DNA of 20,138 bases, taken from contig JBOZIK010000001.1 in the NCBI GenBank assembly GCA_051453625.1, forward strand, positions 245,374,320 through 245,394,457. The letters are read 5' to 3'. Source of the DNA: Welwitschia mirabilis. Taxonomy: Eukaryota > Gnetophyta > Gnetopsida > Welwitschiales. A model generated the notes under the pieces. That model did no database searches. It saw only the letters and a program-made list of their open reading frames with translations, and was not told where the DNA came from. The position numbers and the translations under genes are program-made. How positions within the stretch are numbered: position 1 is the first letter of the stretch; every line of letters starts with the position of its first letter. Shown piece after piece: positions 1-8,554 of this stretch.

Positions 1-780
1 TGGATGATAACAAGTCTTATAAGAAGTTGGACAGGTACTTAAACTTGAAGCAAACAAAGATTTAACTATTAGTTAGCATCATCTCCTATATTGTCTGGAT
101 GATAAAATGAATGGTATTATTTTCTTATACTTCCATCGAATGTTCACCTAAGCTGTCACCACTTAATTACTACTTTTTTTCTATGACAGTTAGGGTTTTT
201 CCTATGCTTTTATATTAGTTTTATTTTTTGTTTGGAGTCTATAAATAAGGATCTTCCCTTGATTCCTAATCATCTTTGATAGTACCTGATATACTTATGA
301 CAGGAGATCGAAGGACCAAAGAACCATTCTATATTTTTAGAGAGATGTTCCCTTGATGTTAGGTGATGTTTCCTCCATTAAGGAATGACTACTTTGTAAT
401 GCAGATGTGATCGCATTTTTAATAATAAAATATTTTCTTGTGTATTTAGATGTATGGATGATCTTCTTCCTTATAGTTTATGTTATTTGAGAGTCGGTGA
501 TAAGCTTCTTTTGTGATATAGATTATAAGGGCAACCTTTATTAAGGCTGTGCTAGGTAGTTTAGGTGCATCACTATTTCCTTTCCTAGATTAGTCTTGTA
601 TAAGTGTGTTTTATTTCATTTTCATGCATTGCAAATTATTTCTGTATGTTAGTGTTACTATATTTTTATCTTAAAAGAAACTCTTTTATTTCTATACTTT
701 GACCTTTAATAGATTATGATATTCAGGTCACCCCATCTATATTAGTATGTTGTATTTGTGAATATTATTTATGGTTAATA
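1..780. other. Gene-free AT-rich segment, possibly an old LTR
   Basis: I see no credible reading frame on either strand. The stretch holds a plant-type TATA box at 240-247 and an AATAAA at 424-429, about 180 bases apart. That order and spacing would fit the U3-R-U5 layout of an LTR, but I could not find matching ends, a primer-binding site after it, or a second copy in the window. The word CTGGATGATAA recurs near 1 and 95, which may be a small direct repeat. It could equally be ordinary intergenic sequence. The LTR reading is inference. Confidence 0.35.
239..250 (+). promoter_or_regulatory. TATA box candidate (CTATAAATAAGG)
   Basis: CTATAAATAAGG is a good match to the plant TATA consensus TATAAATA. 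No reading frame follows it. An AATAAA lies downstream at 424-429, so if it is a promoter it most likely belongs to an LTR rather than a gene. Confidence 0.4.
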
Positions 781-819
781 GAATTCTCATTAGAGCATAA
801 ACGTTGCATAAATATGCAC

Positions 820-1099
820 CACAACATGAGGTGCATAGATCAGGTGGACGTAAACAATGATAATATTTACTAATTCTTAAGGATCTCAGAAGGGAAATTT
901 AGGTTGTAATTCATGTACCTACCTTTAACCACTAGTCTAAGGCTATTGACTAAATGATAAGTAATGTAATCTACTATTTCTAATAGTAAAGTCCACCTTT
1001 TTTAAATTGTTATTTATTATGCTTAATGATCCTGACATATTATTTTATATATTCCTTTTTATGTGAAATATTACAAAAATCATAAAATGGAACATTACA
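820..1099 (+). mobile_element. LTR copy 1 (3' part), LTR family A
   Basis: This stretch aligns with the LTRs at 1104-1438 (+) and 10646-11056 (-). Shared landmarks are a GTGGA(C/T)GTAA word near 840, CTTTAACCACTAGTCTAAGGCTATTGACTAAATGATAA-like sequence around 920-960, and the closing TGGAACATTACA at 1088-1099. That closing word is the exact reverse complement of the family's 5' end (TGTAATGTTCCA, seen on the minus strand at 11056-11045). The polyadenylation word is degraded here (AATAGTAAA rather than AATAATAAA). I cannot trace the U3 half to the left of about 820, so the copy is truncated or strongly diverged. It is followed by TTAA and then by a second LTR. Confidence 0.75.
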
Positions 1100-1103
1100 T
1101 TAA

Positions 1104-1438
1104 TGTAATTTTCCAAATTAACTAATTGTAAAATAAGTGTGTTATCATGCTAAATGAGTATAATTAACAAGTTATAAATGGGTGTGACCCATAGATGTAA
1201 AAATGTATCCTCTTATTTATGCTATAAAAGCTGATGAAATTAAGTGGGATAGATAGACTGATGGATGTGACTAATGANNNNNNNNNNTAGCTAAATGATA
1301 AGAAATGTAATCCATTATTTCTAATAATAAAGTTCACTTTTAGCAAATTAGTGTTTGTTATTCTTATGATCCTAATATATTATTTTAAATATTTATTTTT
1401 ATGTAAAATATTTCAAAATAGAAAAATAAGACATTACA
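1104..1438 (+). mobile_element. LTR copy 2, family A, 5' LTR next to a primer site
   Basis: The copy opens with TGTAAT and closes with ACATTACA, the TG...CA inverted ends of an LTR. It contains a TATA box (TATAAAAG, 1223-1230) and an AATAAA (1326-1331). The primer-binding site TGGTATTAGAGC follows after two bases (1439-1440), so this was a 5' LTR of a plus-strand element. It matches the minus-strand LTR at 10646-11056 over its whole length. A 10-N gap at 1278-1287 replaces about 95 bases that are present in that copy, so the true length is about 410 bp. The family could be Ty1/copia or Ty3/gypsy, because no coding domain can be tied to it safely. Confidence 0.85.
1223..1230 (+). promoter_or_regulatory. 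LTR promoter TATA box (TATAAAAG)
   Basis: The word GCTATAAAAGC is preceded by TTATTTAT. The same context recurs in the minus-strand LTR at 10931-10938. Conservation between two otherwise diverged LTR copies supports it as the U3 core promoter of the family. Confidence 0.7.
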
Positions 1439-1440
1439 TT

Positions 1441-1452
1441 TGGTATTAGAGC
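1441..1452 (+). other. Primer-binding site, initiator tRNA-Met type
   Basis: TGGTATTAGAGC matches 11 of 12 bases of TGGTATCAGAGC, the complement of the 3' end of plant initiator tRNA-Met. It lies two bases after the LTR end at 1438, which is the standard place for first-strand cDNA priming. The single difference is a C-to-T change. Confidence 0.85.
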
Positions 1453-1600
1453 TTAAATTTTTATAGCAATTTTAATCCTACCAGTTGTATCAAAGCAGCC
1501 TAAATCTAGGAGACCTATTTTAAGAACATCATCAAGTATAAATTTAAATGAAAGATAATGGATAAAGTATTTTATTATAGGATCCATCTTCACCTAGAAT
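1453..1600. other. Remnant leader and junction to minus-strand pol
   Basis: After the primer site only a short leader-like stretch follows (to about 1530). No gag reading frame follows in the plus direction. By about 1600 the sequence is reverse transcriptase on the opposite strand. The plus-strand element was therefore deleted, or was cut by another element, close to its 5' end. The exact junction cannot be placed from sequence alone. A second, weaker primer-site-like word (GTATCAAAGC) occurs near 1488. Confidence 0.5.
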
Positions 1601-1648
1601 ACGAAATTACATTTTTTATTCTTAATAAAATAAAATCTTTATAAAATA

Positions 1649-2215
1649 CTAATCTTTCCTTTGTTCTAAAAGATAAATTACCAAGATGAAAGACATCATA
1701 AAATTAGTTGGATCATTTGTCAAACTAAAAGACATTAGTACAAACTCATGATGTTCATGTCTTGTTTTGAAGGCATTTTTATAGACATCTTCATCCTTAA
1801 TGCAAATTTGGTGGTATCCATATTTTAAGTCAATCTTCAAGAAGAACTTAGTTTCTTAAAGTGGATCTAATAAGTCATCAATTCTTAGTAGAGGATACCT
1901 ATTTTTTATGGTTATATTATTTAGGTATCTATCATCAATGCAAAGTTACAAGGTATCATTTTTTTCTTTTTTTTGTTTGTTTTATGAAGAGTACTAGAGC
2001 TCCATAAGATAATACACTAGGGTAAATTTTTCCTTTTAAAAGTAGCCATAACAATTTGTTGTTTTAGTTTTGTTAATTCTATCATTGAGAATTAGTAGGG
2101 TGTTTAAGCTATTAGTTGTGCTCTAGGAATTAATTCAATTACACACTACACTTTCCTTTGGGTGGTAGCATCTTTAAATCTTCAAATACACTAGAAAATT
2201 CTTATAGTTCTTTTG
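1649..2215 (-). pseudogene. Ty3/gypsy reverse transcriptase, degenerate
   Basis: Reverse transcriptase copies element RNA into cDNA in the retrotransposon particle. On the minus strand the relic starts near 2215 with FEDLKMLPPK (the FPDLLPPxR-type start). It continues with an ELIPRAQLIA-TPY patch, then LCIDDRYLNNITIKNRYPL and RIDDLLD, then KIDLKYGYHQICIKDED and a FxLTNxPTNFM block. The last part is open for 63 codons (1840-1649). The first catalytic aspartate (in KIDL) is kept. The second motif, (Y/F)xDD, is not in frame; a shifted frame near 1620 gives only FYKDF. At least three stops and one or more frameshifts interrupt the domain. The identification is secure, but the lineage (chromovirus-like) is inference. 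Confidence 0.85.
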
Positions 2216-2389
2216 GTAATATGGGATTTATTTATAGTTTTTTGCATGCACTAGATTGATGAAATCTTATTTTCTTTTGAAGCTTTTGAAATTCATTTAG
2301 ATGAGGTCAAGGATATCTTTTTATTTATTCCCTTTTTCTTTAAGATTTTTTCTCCAAATGAAGTTGATAGTAGTAGGGTGCATTGACAA

Positions 2390-2520
2390 TAGTTAATTCA
2401 AACATTATACTTAATTAAAAAGGAAATCCTTAAGATGGCATGATCCTCTTCAATATGAAAGACATAGAACATATCCCTAAAATGTGAGTCATGAATTGTG
2501 TAATTGATGAGGGCAATGGT
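2390..2520 (-). pseudogene. Retrotransposon aspartic protease, C-terminal remnant
   Basis: On the minus strand one frame reads DHAILRISFLIKYNV, then a stop, then IN. This resembles the conserved hydrophobic flap near the end of gypsy proteases (ILGxxFLxxYNxxIxW). It lies between the zinc-knuckle relic and the RT, where the protease should be. The catalytic D(S/T)G is not recognisable upstream. The call rests on position plus one short motif. Confidence 0.5.
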
Positions 2521-2803
2521 TATATCCTATGTAAGAAAACCATTTCCTATAACCCCTATGGTAGATTTCTATTCCTTGAATGCGATGATGTTTAGTTTTT
2601 AAAATAATGTTAGAGAAATGAGGTTGTTTGAGGCACTGCTACTAAGAATGGAAAAAGAAAAATAAAAGTTAACCATGTAATTCCAAGATGGAGTACTGGT
2701 TATGGATCACACTTATTTGGATGGTGACATACATTCTTTTGGGTTGTGTGGCTACATTCTATAAGGCTTTAGGCCAAATATGCTAAGATAGATTCAGGTA
2801 TTA

Positions 2804-2860
2804 AGCTTTAATTAAATAATTTCTAGCAATGTGACCCTTCTTATGGAATTTGTAATAAGT
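2804..2860 (-). pseudogene. Gag CCHC zinc-knuckle relic with all three cysteines lost
   Basis: The minus strand reads YYKFHKKGHIARNY. The spacing is exactly that of the CX2CX4HX4C nucleic-acid-binding knuckle of Gag, including the GH pair and the usual basic residues. The three zinc-binding cysteines are Y, F and Y, and only the histidine remains. TGT-to-TAT changes (G to A on the coding strand) explain the two tyrosines. It sits between the gag patch and the protease remnant. A diverged copy is at 4527-4569. Confidence 0.7.
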
Positions 2861-3134
2861 GGGATTGGTTCTGTATGCTTCCTATGGTAGCGTTATTATG
2901 GACATGATGTGTCTATTCATTTATGAGTGATGGGGTTCATATCATTAATTTTATTACCCTTAAAGTAATGTATTATTTTATGATAAGCATCATTAGTGGA
3001 TTTGATCTCCAAGATGCATAAGATGCTTCTGAGTTTGGATGGTATAATATCAATGAAACTATTAATCAATTGCTTCTTCGTAAAGTTCTTTTTGTATTTT
3101 AAGAGCCATTGGAATTCAGACTAATGTTTATCTA

Positions 3135-3239
3135 GTGGGCATTTTCCCAAGTGAGGCATTGTAATTCTACCATATGGTCTTCTATGAAGTCATTTAGAGT
3201 AAATCGCTTTTTGAATTTCTCTATGAAGGTGTTCCATGG
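3135..3239 (-). pseudogene. Gag core patch (retrotransposon gag domain)
   Basis: The open patch on the minus strand runs from PWNTFIEKFKKRF through NDFIEDHMVELQ to LTWEN, then meets a stop. It resembles the W-x2-F-x3-F-x3-(F/Y) core of plant gypsy Gag (retrotrans_gag family), which packages element RNA. The sequence to the right, to about 3900, gives only short broken frames consistent with the N-terminal part of Gag. In the second copy (4844-4948) the tryptophan codon has become TGA. Confidence 0.65.
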
Positions 3240-3944
3240 TATACTTTGAGGGTATTTCTATTGGCATCTTGGTTATTATTTCTTTGCATTTCCTATAAAA
3301 AAGATAGTGATGTATGTTCATGGTTACTCTAGTAAAACCTTCTAAAGGTTAAAGTAGTTTTGTATTTACCAAATTCAAGATATGAATTCTTTGCTTATCC
3401 TCGATTTTTCTTCATATGTTTTTAGACATATCATTTTGGTAATTTAATAGGAAGGCTTAGAGGTTGTCCTCTATGATTAGTAGTTTTATTTGAATTTTTG
3501 TAGGTTAACTATGCTTGTTGGAGTATGTTTTCTTAATGTAGAGGGTTGCTCTTGAGATGCCTTTAGGTTTTGCATAAGTATATCTTCTAGGTGAGAAAAA
3601 AGGTTATCAATCCTACTAGCTAGAAGTTTGTTTGAGAGTGAATGTTATCTAGCTAGGTTTCTATTTCATTCATTCATCCATTTACCTATGTTTAATAATG
3701 TGTCAATTGGTTTGTTATCCTTCTAAACTCATATGCCTCTTCTTAATTACTCTTATTCTATCAATAGTATTTTATCTTCTAGTGGGATCATGTCCTCTTT
3801 TATATTGTTACTATAATAGTTAGGTATTTGTAACTAAATGATTGGTAAAAAGATATTTAGAAGGATCATTAGTGGTTTTCATAATAACCATTAATGATGT
3901 GGCTCCCATTTTGAGGTAACTATCAATAGGATGTATTATCGAGT

Positions 3945-4177
3945 ACCTAAGTGTGATGTTGAGTAATACACAAGTATGATGATCAAAGTGCGACATTAGA
4001 TGTCTAGGTATGATATCAAATAGGCAAGTGCAACATTAGATACCCTTATGCAACTACAAAGCTTCATTGCAAAGCAAGCACAGGTGTGGTGATCAGTGCT
4101 AGGCGAAAATAGGATGTGCCAAGGCCTAGCAAGAGTAAGTGTAACATTAAGCACTCAAGTGTAATGTTAGGAATCTA
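3945..4177. repeat. Degenerate 20-bp repeat array, left copy
   Basis: Variants of AAGTG(T/C)(A/G)A(C/T)(A/G)TTRGA recur here, broken by other sequence around 4040-4120. The array is cut off by the gap at 4178-4277. The fuller version is at 5700-6760. Confidence 0.6.
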
Positions 4178-4277
4178 NNNNNNNNNNNNNNNNNNNNNNN
4201 NNNNNNNNNNNNNNNNNNNNNNNNNNNNNNNNNNNNNNNNNNNNNNNNNNNNNNNNNNNNNNNNNNNNNNNNNNNNN

Positions 4278-5935
4278 GATGAGGGCAATGGTTCTATCCT
4301 ATGTAAGAAAACCATCCCTTATAACCACTCTGGTAGAATTTTATTCCTTGAATGAAGTGATGCTTAGTTTGTAAAATAATGTTAGAGAAATGAGGTTGTA
4401 TGAGGCACTGCTATCTACTAAGAATGGAAAAAGAAAGATAAAATTTAACCATGTAATTCCGATATGGAGTACTAATTATGAATCGCACTTATTTGGATGG
4501 TGACATACATTCTTTTNNNNNNNNNNAATTTCTAGCAATGTGACCCTTCTTATGGAATTTGTAATAAGTGGGGTTGGATTTATATGCTTCTTATGGTAGT
4601 GGTATTATGGGCATGATGTGTCTATTCATTTATGAGTGATGGGGTTTATTTCATTGATTTTCTTACCCTTAAAGTAATGTATTATTTTGTAATAAGCATC
4701 TTTAGTGTATTTGATCTCCAAGATGCATAAGATGCTTCTAAGTTTGGATGGTAGAATCCCAATGAAACTATTAATCAATTACTTCTCCATGAAGTTCTTT
4801 TTATATTTTAAGAACCATTGGAATTCAGACCAATGTTCCTCTAATGGATGTTTTCCCAAGTGAGGCATTGTAATTCCACCATTTGGTCTTCTATGAAGTC
4901 ATTTAGAGTAAATCTATTTTTGAATTTCTCTCTGAAGGTGTTTCATGGTATACTTTGAGGGTGTTTCTATTGGCATCTTGACTATTATTTCTTTGCATTT
5001 CCTATAAAAAAGGTAGTGATGTATGTGCATGATTACTATAGTAAAACCTTGTAAAGGTTAAAGTAGTTCTGTATTTACCAAATCCAAGAGATGAATTCTT
5101 TACTTATCCTCGATTTTCCTTCATATGTTTTTAGACATATCATTTTTGTAATCTCCTCTTCTTTCCATTATTTTATGTTGGAGTTATTTTCTTAATTTAA
5201 GAGGAAGGCTTAGAGGTTGGCCTCTATGATTAGTAGTTTTATTTAAATCTTTTGTAGGTTAACTATGCTTGTTAGAGTATGTTGTCCTGATGTAAAGGGT
5301 TGCTCTTGGGATGCCTTTAGGTTTTGTTCCATAAGTCTATCTTCTAGGTGAGAAAGAAGGTTATCAATCCTACTAGCTATAAGTTTGTTTTAGAGTGAAT
5401 GTACTCTAGCTAGGTTTCTATTTCATCCATTCACCCATTTACCTATGTTTAATAATGTGTTAATTGGTTTGACATTCTTCTAAACTCATATGCCTCTCTT
5501 TAATTACTCTTATTCTATCAATAGTATTTTATCTTCTGGTGGGATCATGTCCTCTTTTATATTGTTACTACAATAGTTATGTATTTGTAACTAAATGGTG
5601 GTTAAAAAGATAGTTGGAAGGATCATTAGTGATTGTCATAATAACCATTAATAATATGGCTTCTATTTTGAGGTAACTATCAATAGGGTGTATTACCAAG
5701 TACTCCAAGTATGATTTTGAGTGATACAAAAGTATGATGGTCGAAGTGCGACATTAGATGTCTAGGTGTGATATCAAACAGGTAAGTGCAATATTAGATA
5801 CCCTTATGCAACTTCAAAGCTTTATTGCAGAGCAAGCACAGGTATGGTGACCAGTGCTGGGAGAAAATAGGATGTGCCAAAGCCTAGCAAGAGTAAGTGT
5901 AACATCAAGTACTCAAGTGCAATGTCAGAAATCTA
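4278..5935 (-). repeat. Second copy of 2506-4177 (gypsy gag part and 20-bp repeats)
   Basis: This block aligns end to end with 2506-4177, just left of the 100-N gap, at roughly 93-95 percent identity by eye. A 10-N gap at 4517-4526 stands where copy 1 has 77 bases (2741-2817). A stretch of about 50 bases near 5150-5200 is extra. It contains the zinc-knuckle relic (4527-4569) and the gag patch (4844-4948). Because it begins inside and ends exactly at the end of the left copy, it is best explained as an unmerged overlapping contig or alternative haplotype. A true tandem duplication is the alternative. Confidence 0.85.
4844..4948 (-). pseudogene. Gag core patch, second copy
   Basis: This is the same domain as 3135-3239. 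The minus strand keeps FREKFKNRF, NDFIEDQMVELQ and LTWEN. The first tryptophan codon is TGA instead of TGG. The differing stop pattern shows the two copies have accumulated separate mutations, as alleles of a dead element or old duplicates would. Confidence 0.65.
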
Positions 5936-6760
5936 AATGTAACATTGGGAACTGAAGTACAACATCAAATGCTATTATCATAAGAATGTTAGAGTACTAC
6001 ATGTAGTGTTAAGGGAAAGGGAGTGGTATCCAATGCTTGTAGAGGTAAGTAAAATATCAGATATTCAAGTACAATATGAGGTGCTCAAGTACAACATGAA
6101 GCCCTCAAGTGTGATGTTGGATATCACATGAAACTTTAGTCCTATTCATTAAGGANNNNNNNNNNNNNNNNNNNNNNNNNNNNNNNNNNNNNNNNNNNNN
6201 NNNNNNNNNNNNNNNNNNNNNNNNNNNNNNNNNNNNNNNNNNNNNNNNNNNNNNNATGTAACTTTAGTCCTATTCTTTAAGGATCATGTCATACTAAAAC
6301 AAAAAGTGTCGAGGCCTCTTAAGAGGTGTCAAAGTGTTAAAATATCAAGTATGACATTGTACATTTAACTATAATATTGGACACTTATGTGGAACATTAG
6401 ACATCTAATTGTGATGTCAGGTAGCTAAGTGTAATGTTGGAGTATTTTTACACAGGTAGGTTAAAGGCAACTAGACAATGTTTGGGAGTGAGTAGAAGGT
6501 ACCAAGAGCGTGCGAAGGTAAGTGTGATGTTGGGCATTTAATTATGACATTGGCCTTCTAAGTATGGTATTGAAAATTAGAGTGCAACATCAATACCTTA
6601 TTACTAAATAGACTATAAGGGCATAGTTACCACTAGAATTGAGTGGGACTTGTCAAGGGTAGACAAGGGGCAAGTGCGATTTTAGATACTTACATATAAT
6701 ATCAGGCGCTAAAGTATAACATTCGATACCTGAAGTGTAATATTGGTTCTCACAAATCTA
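5700..6760. repeat. Degenerate 20-bp tandem repeat array
   Basis: Many units follow a consensus near AAGTGTRATRTTRGACACYT. Runs with an exact 20-base step are 5915-5974, 6066-6125, 6347-6446 (five units), 6530-6609 (four units) and 6671-6750 (four units). Non-repeat sequence separates the runs. All units I see have the same orientation. Twenty is not a multiple of three and no frame is open, so the array is non-coding. It lies between the minus-strand gag and a plus-strand TATA box, so it could be a U3 or leader repeat, or part of a transposon end. A 100-N gap at 6156-6255 lies inside, with a 28-base duplicated flank (6128-6155 and 6256-6283). Confidence 0.8.
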
Positions 6761-6906
6761 CTGTTGTCATAAAGAAGTGATGTCACCTAACTGTAATTTA
6801 ATCTTAATTCAATTATAATTAAATTTCGTTTGATTTTAGTTAACTGTGGGTAAGTTAAATATAGTTAACTTTATTTCTATGATCTAGTTAACCCTAGGTC
6901 TAGTAT

Positions 6907-6914
6907 TATAAATA
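6907..6914 (+). promoter_or_regulatory. TATA box (TATAAATA), first copy
   Basis: TATAAATACCTCATAAACCC is a perfect plant TATA box followed by a pyrimidine-rich leader from about 6970. It lies just downstream of the 20-bp array and upstream of the broken + strand locus. The same word is kept at 7607-7614 in the diverged second copy. Confidence 0.6.
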
Positions 6915-7401
6915 CCTCATAAACCCCTTATTTGCACCTGATTTTCCTCATGAGTTATAATCAACTGATAGATCTTTCTTCCCTTTTTTTCTCATTTTCT
7001 TTTGTGTAGCACCTCTATATTATCCTTTTATGATTTATATATTTTTGTATAGGTATTTTTGTAGTCTCTATTTGTTATAAACAAAATCTCTTCCTGAATT
7101 TTCATAGTTGTGACTTCCTCCCAATCAAGGTATGGCTCAGAGACTTTGTTCTGCCATTTCTTGAAATTCTATAAATGTCAAGTTTGATGAACTAGAAATC
7201 CAATAATGAACTTCAGAGTAAGGTTTCTTGTGAATTTTCTTCTTTAGTCTTCTAGATCTATGTGGTTTTTCTTATTTTTATTTCTATCAATCTACTATTC
7301 TNNNNNNNNNNNNNNNNNNNNNNNNNNNNNNNNNNNNNNNNNNNNNNNNNNNNNNNNNNNNNNNNNNNNNNNNNNNNNNNNNNNNNNNNNNNNNNNNNNN
7401 N

Positions 7402-7998
7402 TCAGGCACTAAAGTATAACATTCGATACCCAAAGTGTAACATTGATGCTCAAGAATCTACTATTATCATAGATAAGTGATATTACCTAACTATAATTTA
7501 ATCTTAATTCAATTATAATTAACTTTAGTTTGATTGTAGTTAAATGTGGATAAGTTAAATATGGTTAACTTTATTTCTATGATCTAGTTAATCCTAGGTC
7601 TAGTACTATAAATACCTCATAAACCCCTTATTTGCATCTGATTTCCCTCATGAGTTATAATCAAATAATATATCTTTCTTCCCTTTTTTTCTCTTTTTTC
7701 TGTGTAGCACCTCTATATTATCCTTTTATGATCTATATATTTTTGTATATGTATTTTTGTAGTCTTTATTTGTTATAAACAAAATCTCTTCCTCAATGTT
7801 CATAGTTGCAACTTCCTCCCAATCAAGGTATGGCTTAGAGACTTTGTTCTGCCATTTCTTGGAATTTTATAAATGTCAAGTTTAATGAAAAAGAAATCCA
7901 ATAATGAACTTCAGAGTAAGGGTTCTTGTGAATTTTCTTCTTTATTCTTCTAGATCTATGTGGTTTTCGTATTTTTATTTCTATCATTCTACTATTCT
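7402..7998 (+). repeat. Second copy of 6702-7301 across a gap
   Basis: The sequence right of the 100-N gap repeats the 600 bases left of it, with scattered substitutions and small indels. It contains the end of the 20-bp array, the TATA box and the leader. The left copy stops exactly at the gap and the right copy continues, which indicates an unmerged contig overlap or a haplotype copy. Confidence 0.85.
7607..7614 (+). promoter_or_regulatory. TATA box (TATAAATA), second copy
   Basis: This is the counterpart of 6907-6914 in the repeated block. The box and about 20 bases after it are unchanged, although the surrounding sequence differs at several sites. A CT-rich stretch (about 7676-7700) follows, as in plant leaders. 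Confidence 0.6.
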
Positions 7999-8077
7999 TT
8001 TTTTCCTTGCTTCTTTGTATTTTTCTTTTAATCCTCGTACAACTATCATCACCCATCCTTGTCATGGTCCAATTTAG

Positions 8078-8447
8078 GTTTTTGAAGAAAGTATCAAGAT
8101 AGTTTTTGGATTAAACCAAGGTGATTGTATTTCTTATAAGGTCTCTTTCTTTAACAAGGATTTCCATTACTTTATGTCTAATCAGTTAGATGATTTGGTA
8201 TGTATGTGAAAGGTGGATACTCACTGCCATGGTATGTTCATCACCAACTTTACTACCATGTAATTTACAACTTGAGGGGAGTTGATCATAGGTAGGTTCT
8301 TCCTACATGATTATGTAAGTGAAATTCAAACTTACATAATTTATTTATTGCCATTTTTATTTAGTGAAATTTATTTGGATTGGACTTCTATTATTTGTTC
8401 ATTCACTCTTTCTCAGTTAACTCGTTTGAAGAAAAATGATGCTAGGG
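8078..8447 (+). pseudogene. Broken exon-like region of unknown protein
   Basis: After an ATTTAG acceptor-like site, one frame runs 123 codons to a GTAAGT donor-like site at 8448-8453, with only three stops inside. It reads IKIVFGLNQGDCISY, then FFNKDFHYFMSNQLDDL, MFITNF, GRFFLHDYVSEIQTY, EIYLDWTSIICSFTL and LTRLKKNDAR. The mix of hydrophobic and charged residues looks like real protein that has decayed. I do not recognise the family. It lies about 460 bases after a conserved TATA box and is followed by further exon-like blocks in the same direction. A retroelement-borne or captured host gene are both possible. Confidence 0.5.
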
Positions 8448-8554
8448 GTAAGTATTTTTGAATACATATCTTCTTAGGTTTGTATTTTTCTTTTATGAGT
8501 CTGGGTAAATTATAGTCCTTTAGGTTTTCACATTTAGATCCATTTTTATTTTAG

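Larger units (their letters stand above)
1600..4177 (-). mobile_element. Ty3/gypsy retrotransposon relic, copy 1 (gag-PR-RT)
   Basis: Reading the minus strand from right to left gives the collinear order of a Ty3/gypsy polyprotein. A gag patch lies at 3239-3135, a CCHC zinc-knuckle relic at 2860-2804, the end of an aspartic protease at about 2520-2390, and reverse transcriptase at about 2215-1600. Every domain carries stops or frameshifts and nothing is translatable. RNase H and integrase, which would lie further left, are missing, because sequence at 820-1530 belongs to an unrelated LTR pair. The part right of 2506 is repeated at 4278-5935. No LTR of this element could be assigned. Protease before RT, with no integrase in between, is the gypsy arrangement. 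Confidence 0.8.
6770..8077 (+). other. Promoter and leader region, no reading frame
   Basis: This region has no gene-length open frame on either strand. A short basic minus-strand frame at 7835-8065 is an accident of the pyrimidine-rich sequence. Features are the two TATA boxes, CT-rich tracts and the word GTGTAGCACCTCTATATTATCC in both copies. It may be the LTR or promoter of the broken + strand locus to the right. Confidence 0.45.

Noticed and set aside
1164-1346. 60-codon minus-strand open frame
   Set aside because: It lies inside the plus-strand LTR at 1104-1438 and crosses the 10-N gap. The frame depends on Ns and has no domain.
1483-1496. Second primer-binding site (GTTGTATCAAAGCAG)
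   Set aside because: It resembles TTGGTATCAGAGCAG but lacks a G and has no LTR end just before it. It is kept only as a note in the leader entry.
4116-4355. 79-codon plus-strand open frame
   Set aside because: It runs through the 100-N gap (4178-4277). The two ends belong to different sequences: the 20-bp repeats on the left and the antisense of a gypsy relic on the right.
5700-6760. CRISPR-like array
   Set aside because: The 20-bp units are contiguous and degenerate without unique spacers, and the context is a plant nuclear genome.
7262-7480. 72-codon plus-strand open frame
   Set aside because: It spans the 100-N gap at 7302-7401, across which the sequence restarts, so the frame is artificial.
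7835-8065. 76-codon minus-strand frame rich in Lys and Arg
   Set aside because: It is the antisense of a pyrimidine-rich leader. The basic composition follows from that, and there is no domain or start context.
8276-8284. Purine run GAGGGGAG as a polypurine tract
   Set aside because: It lies within the exon-like block 8078-8447 and is not followed by any LTR-like TG start or repeat.
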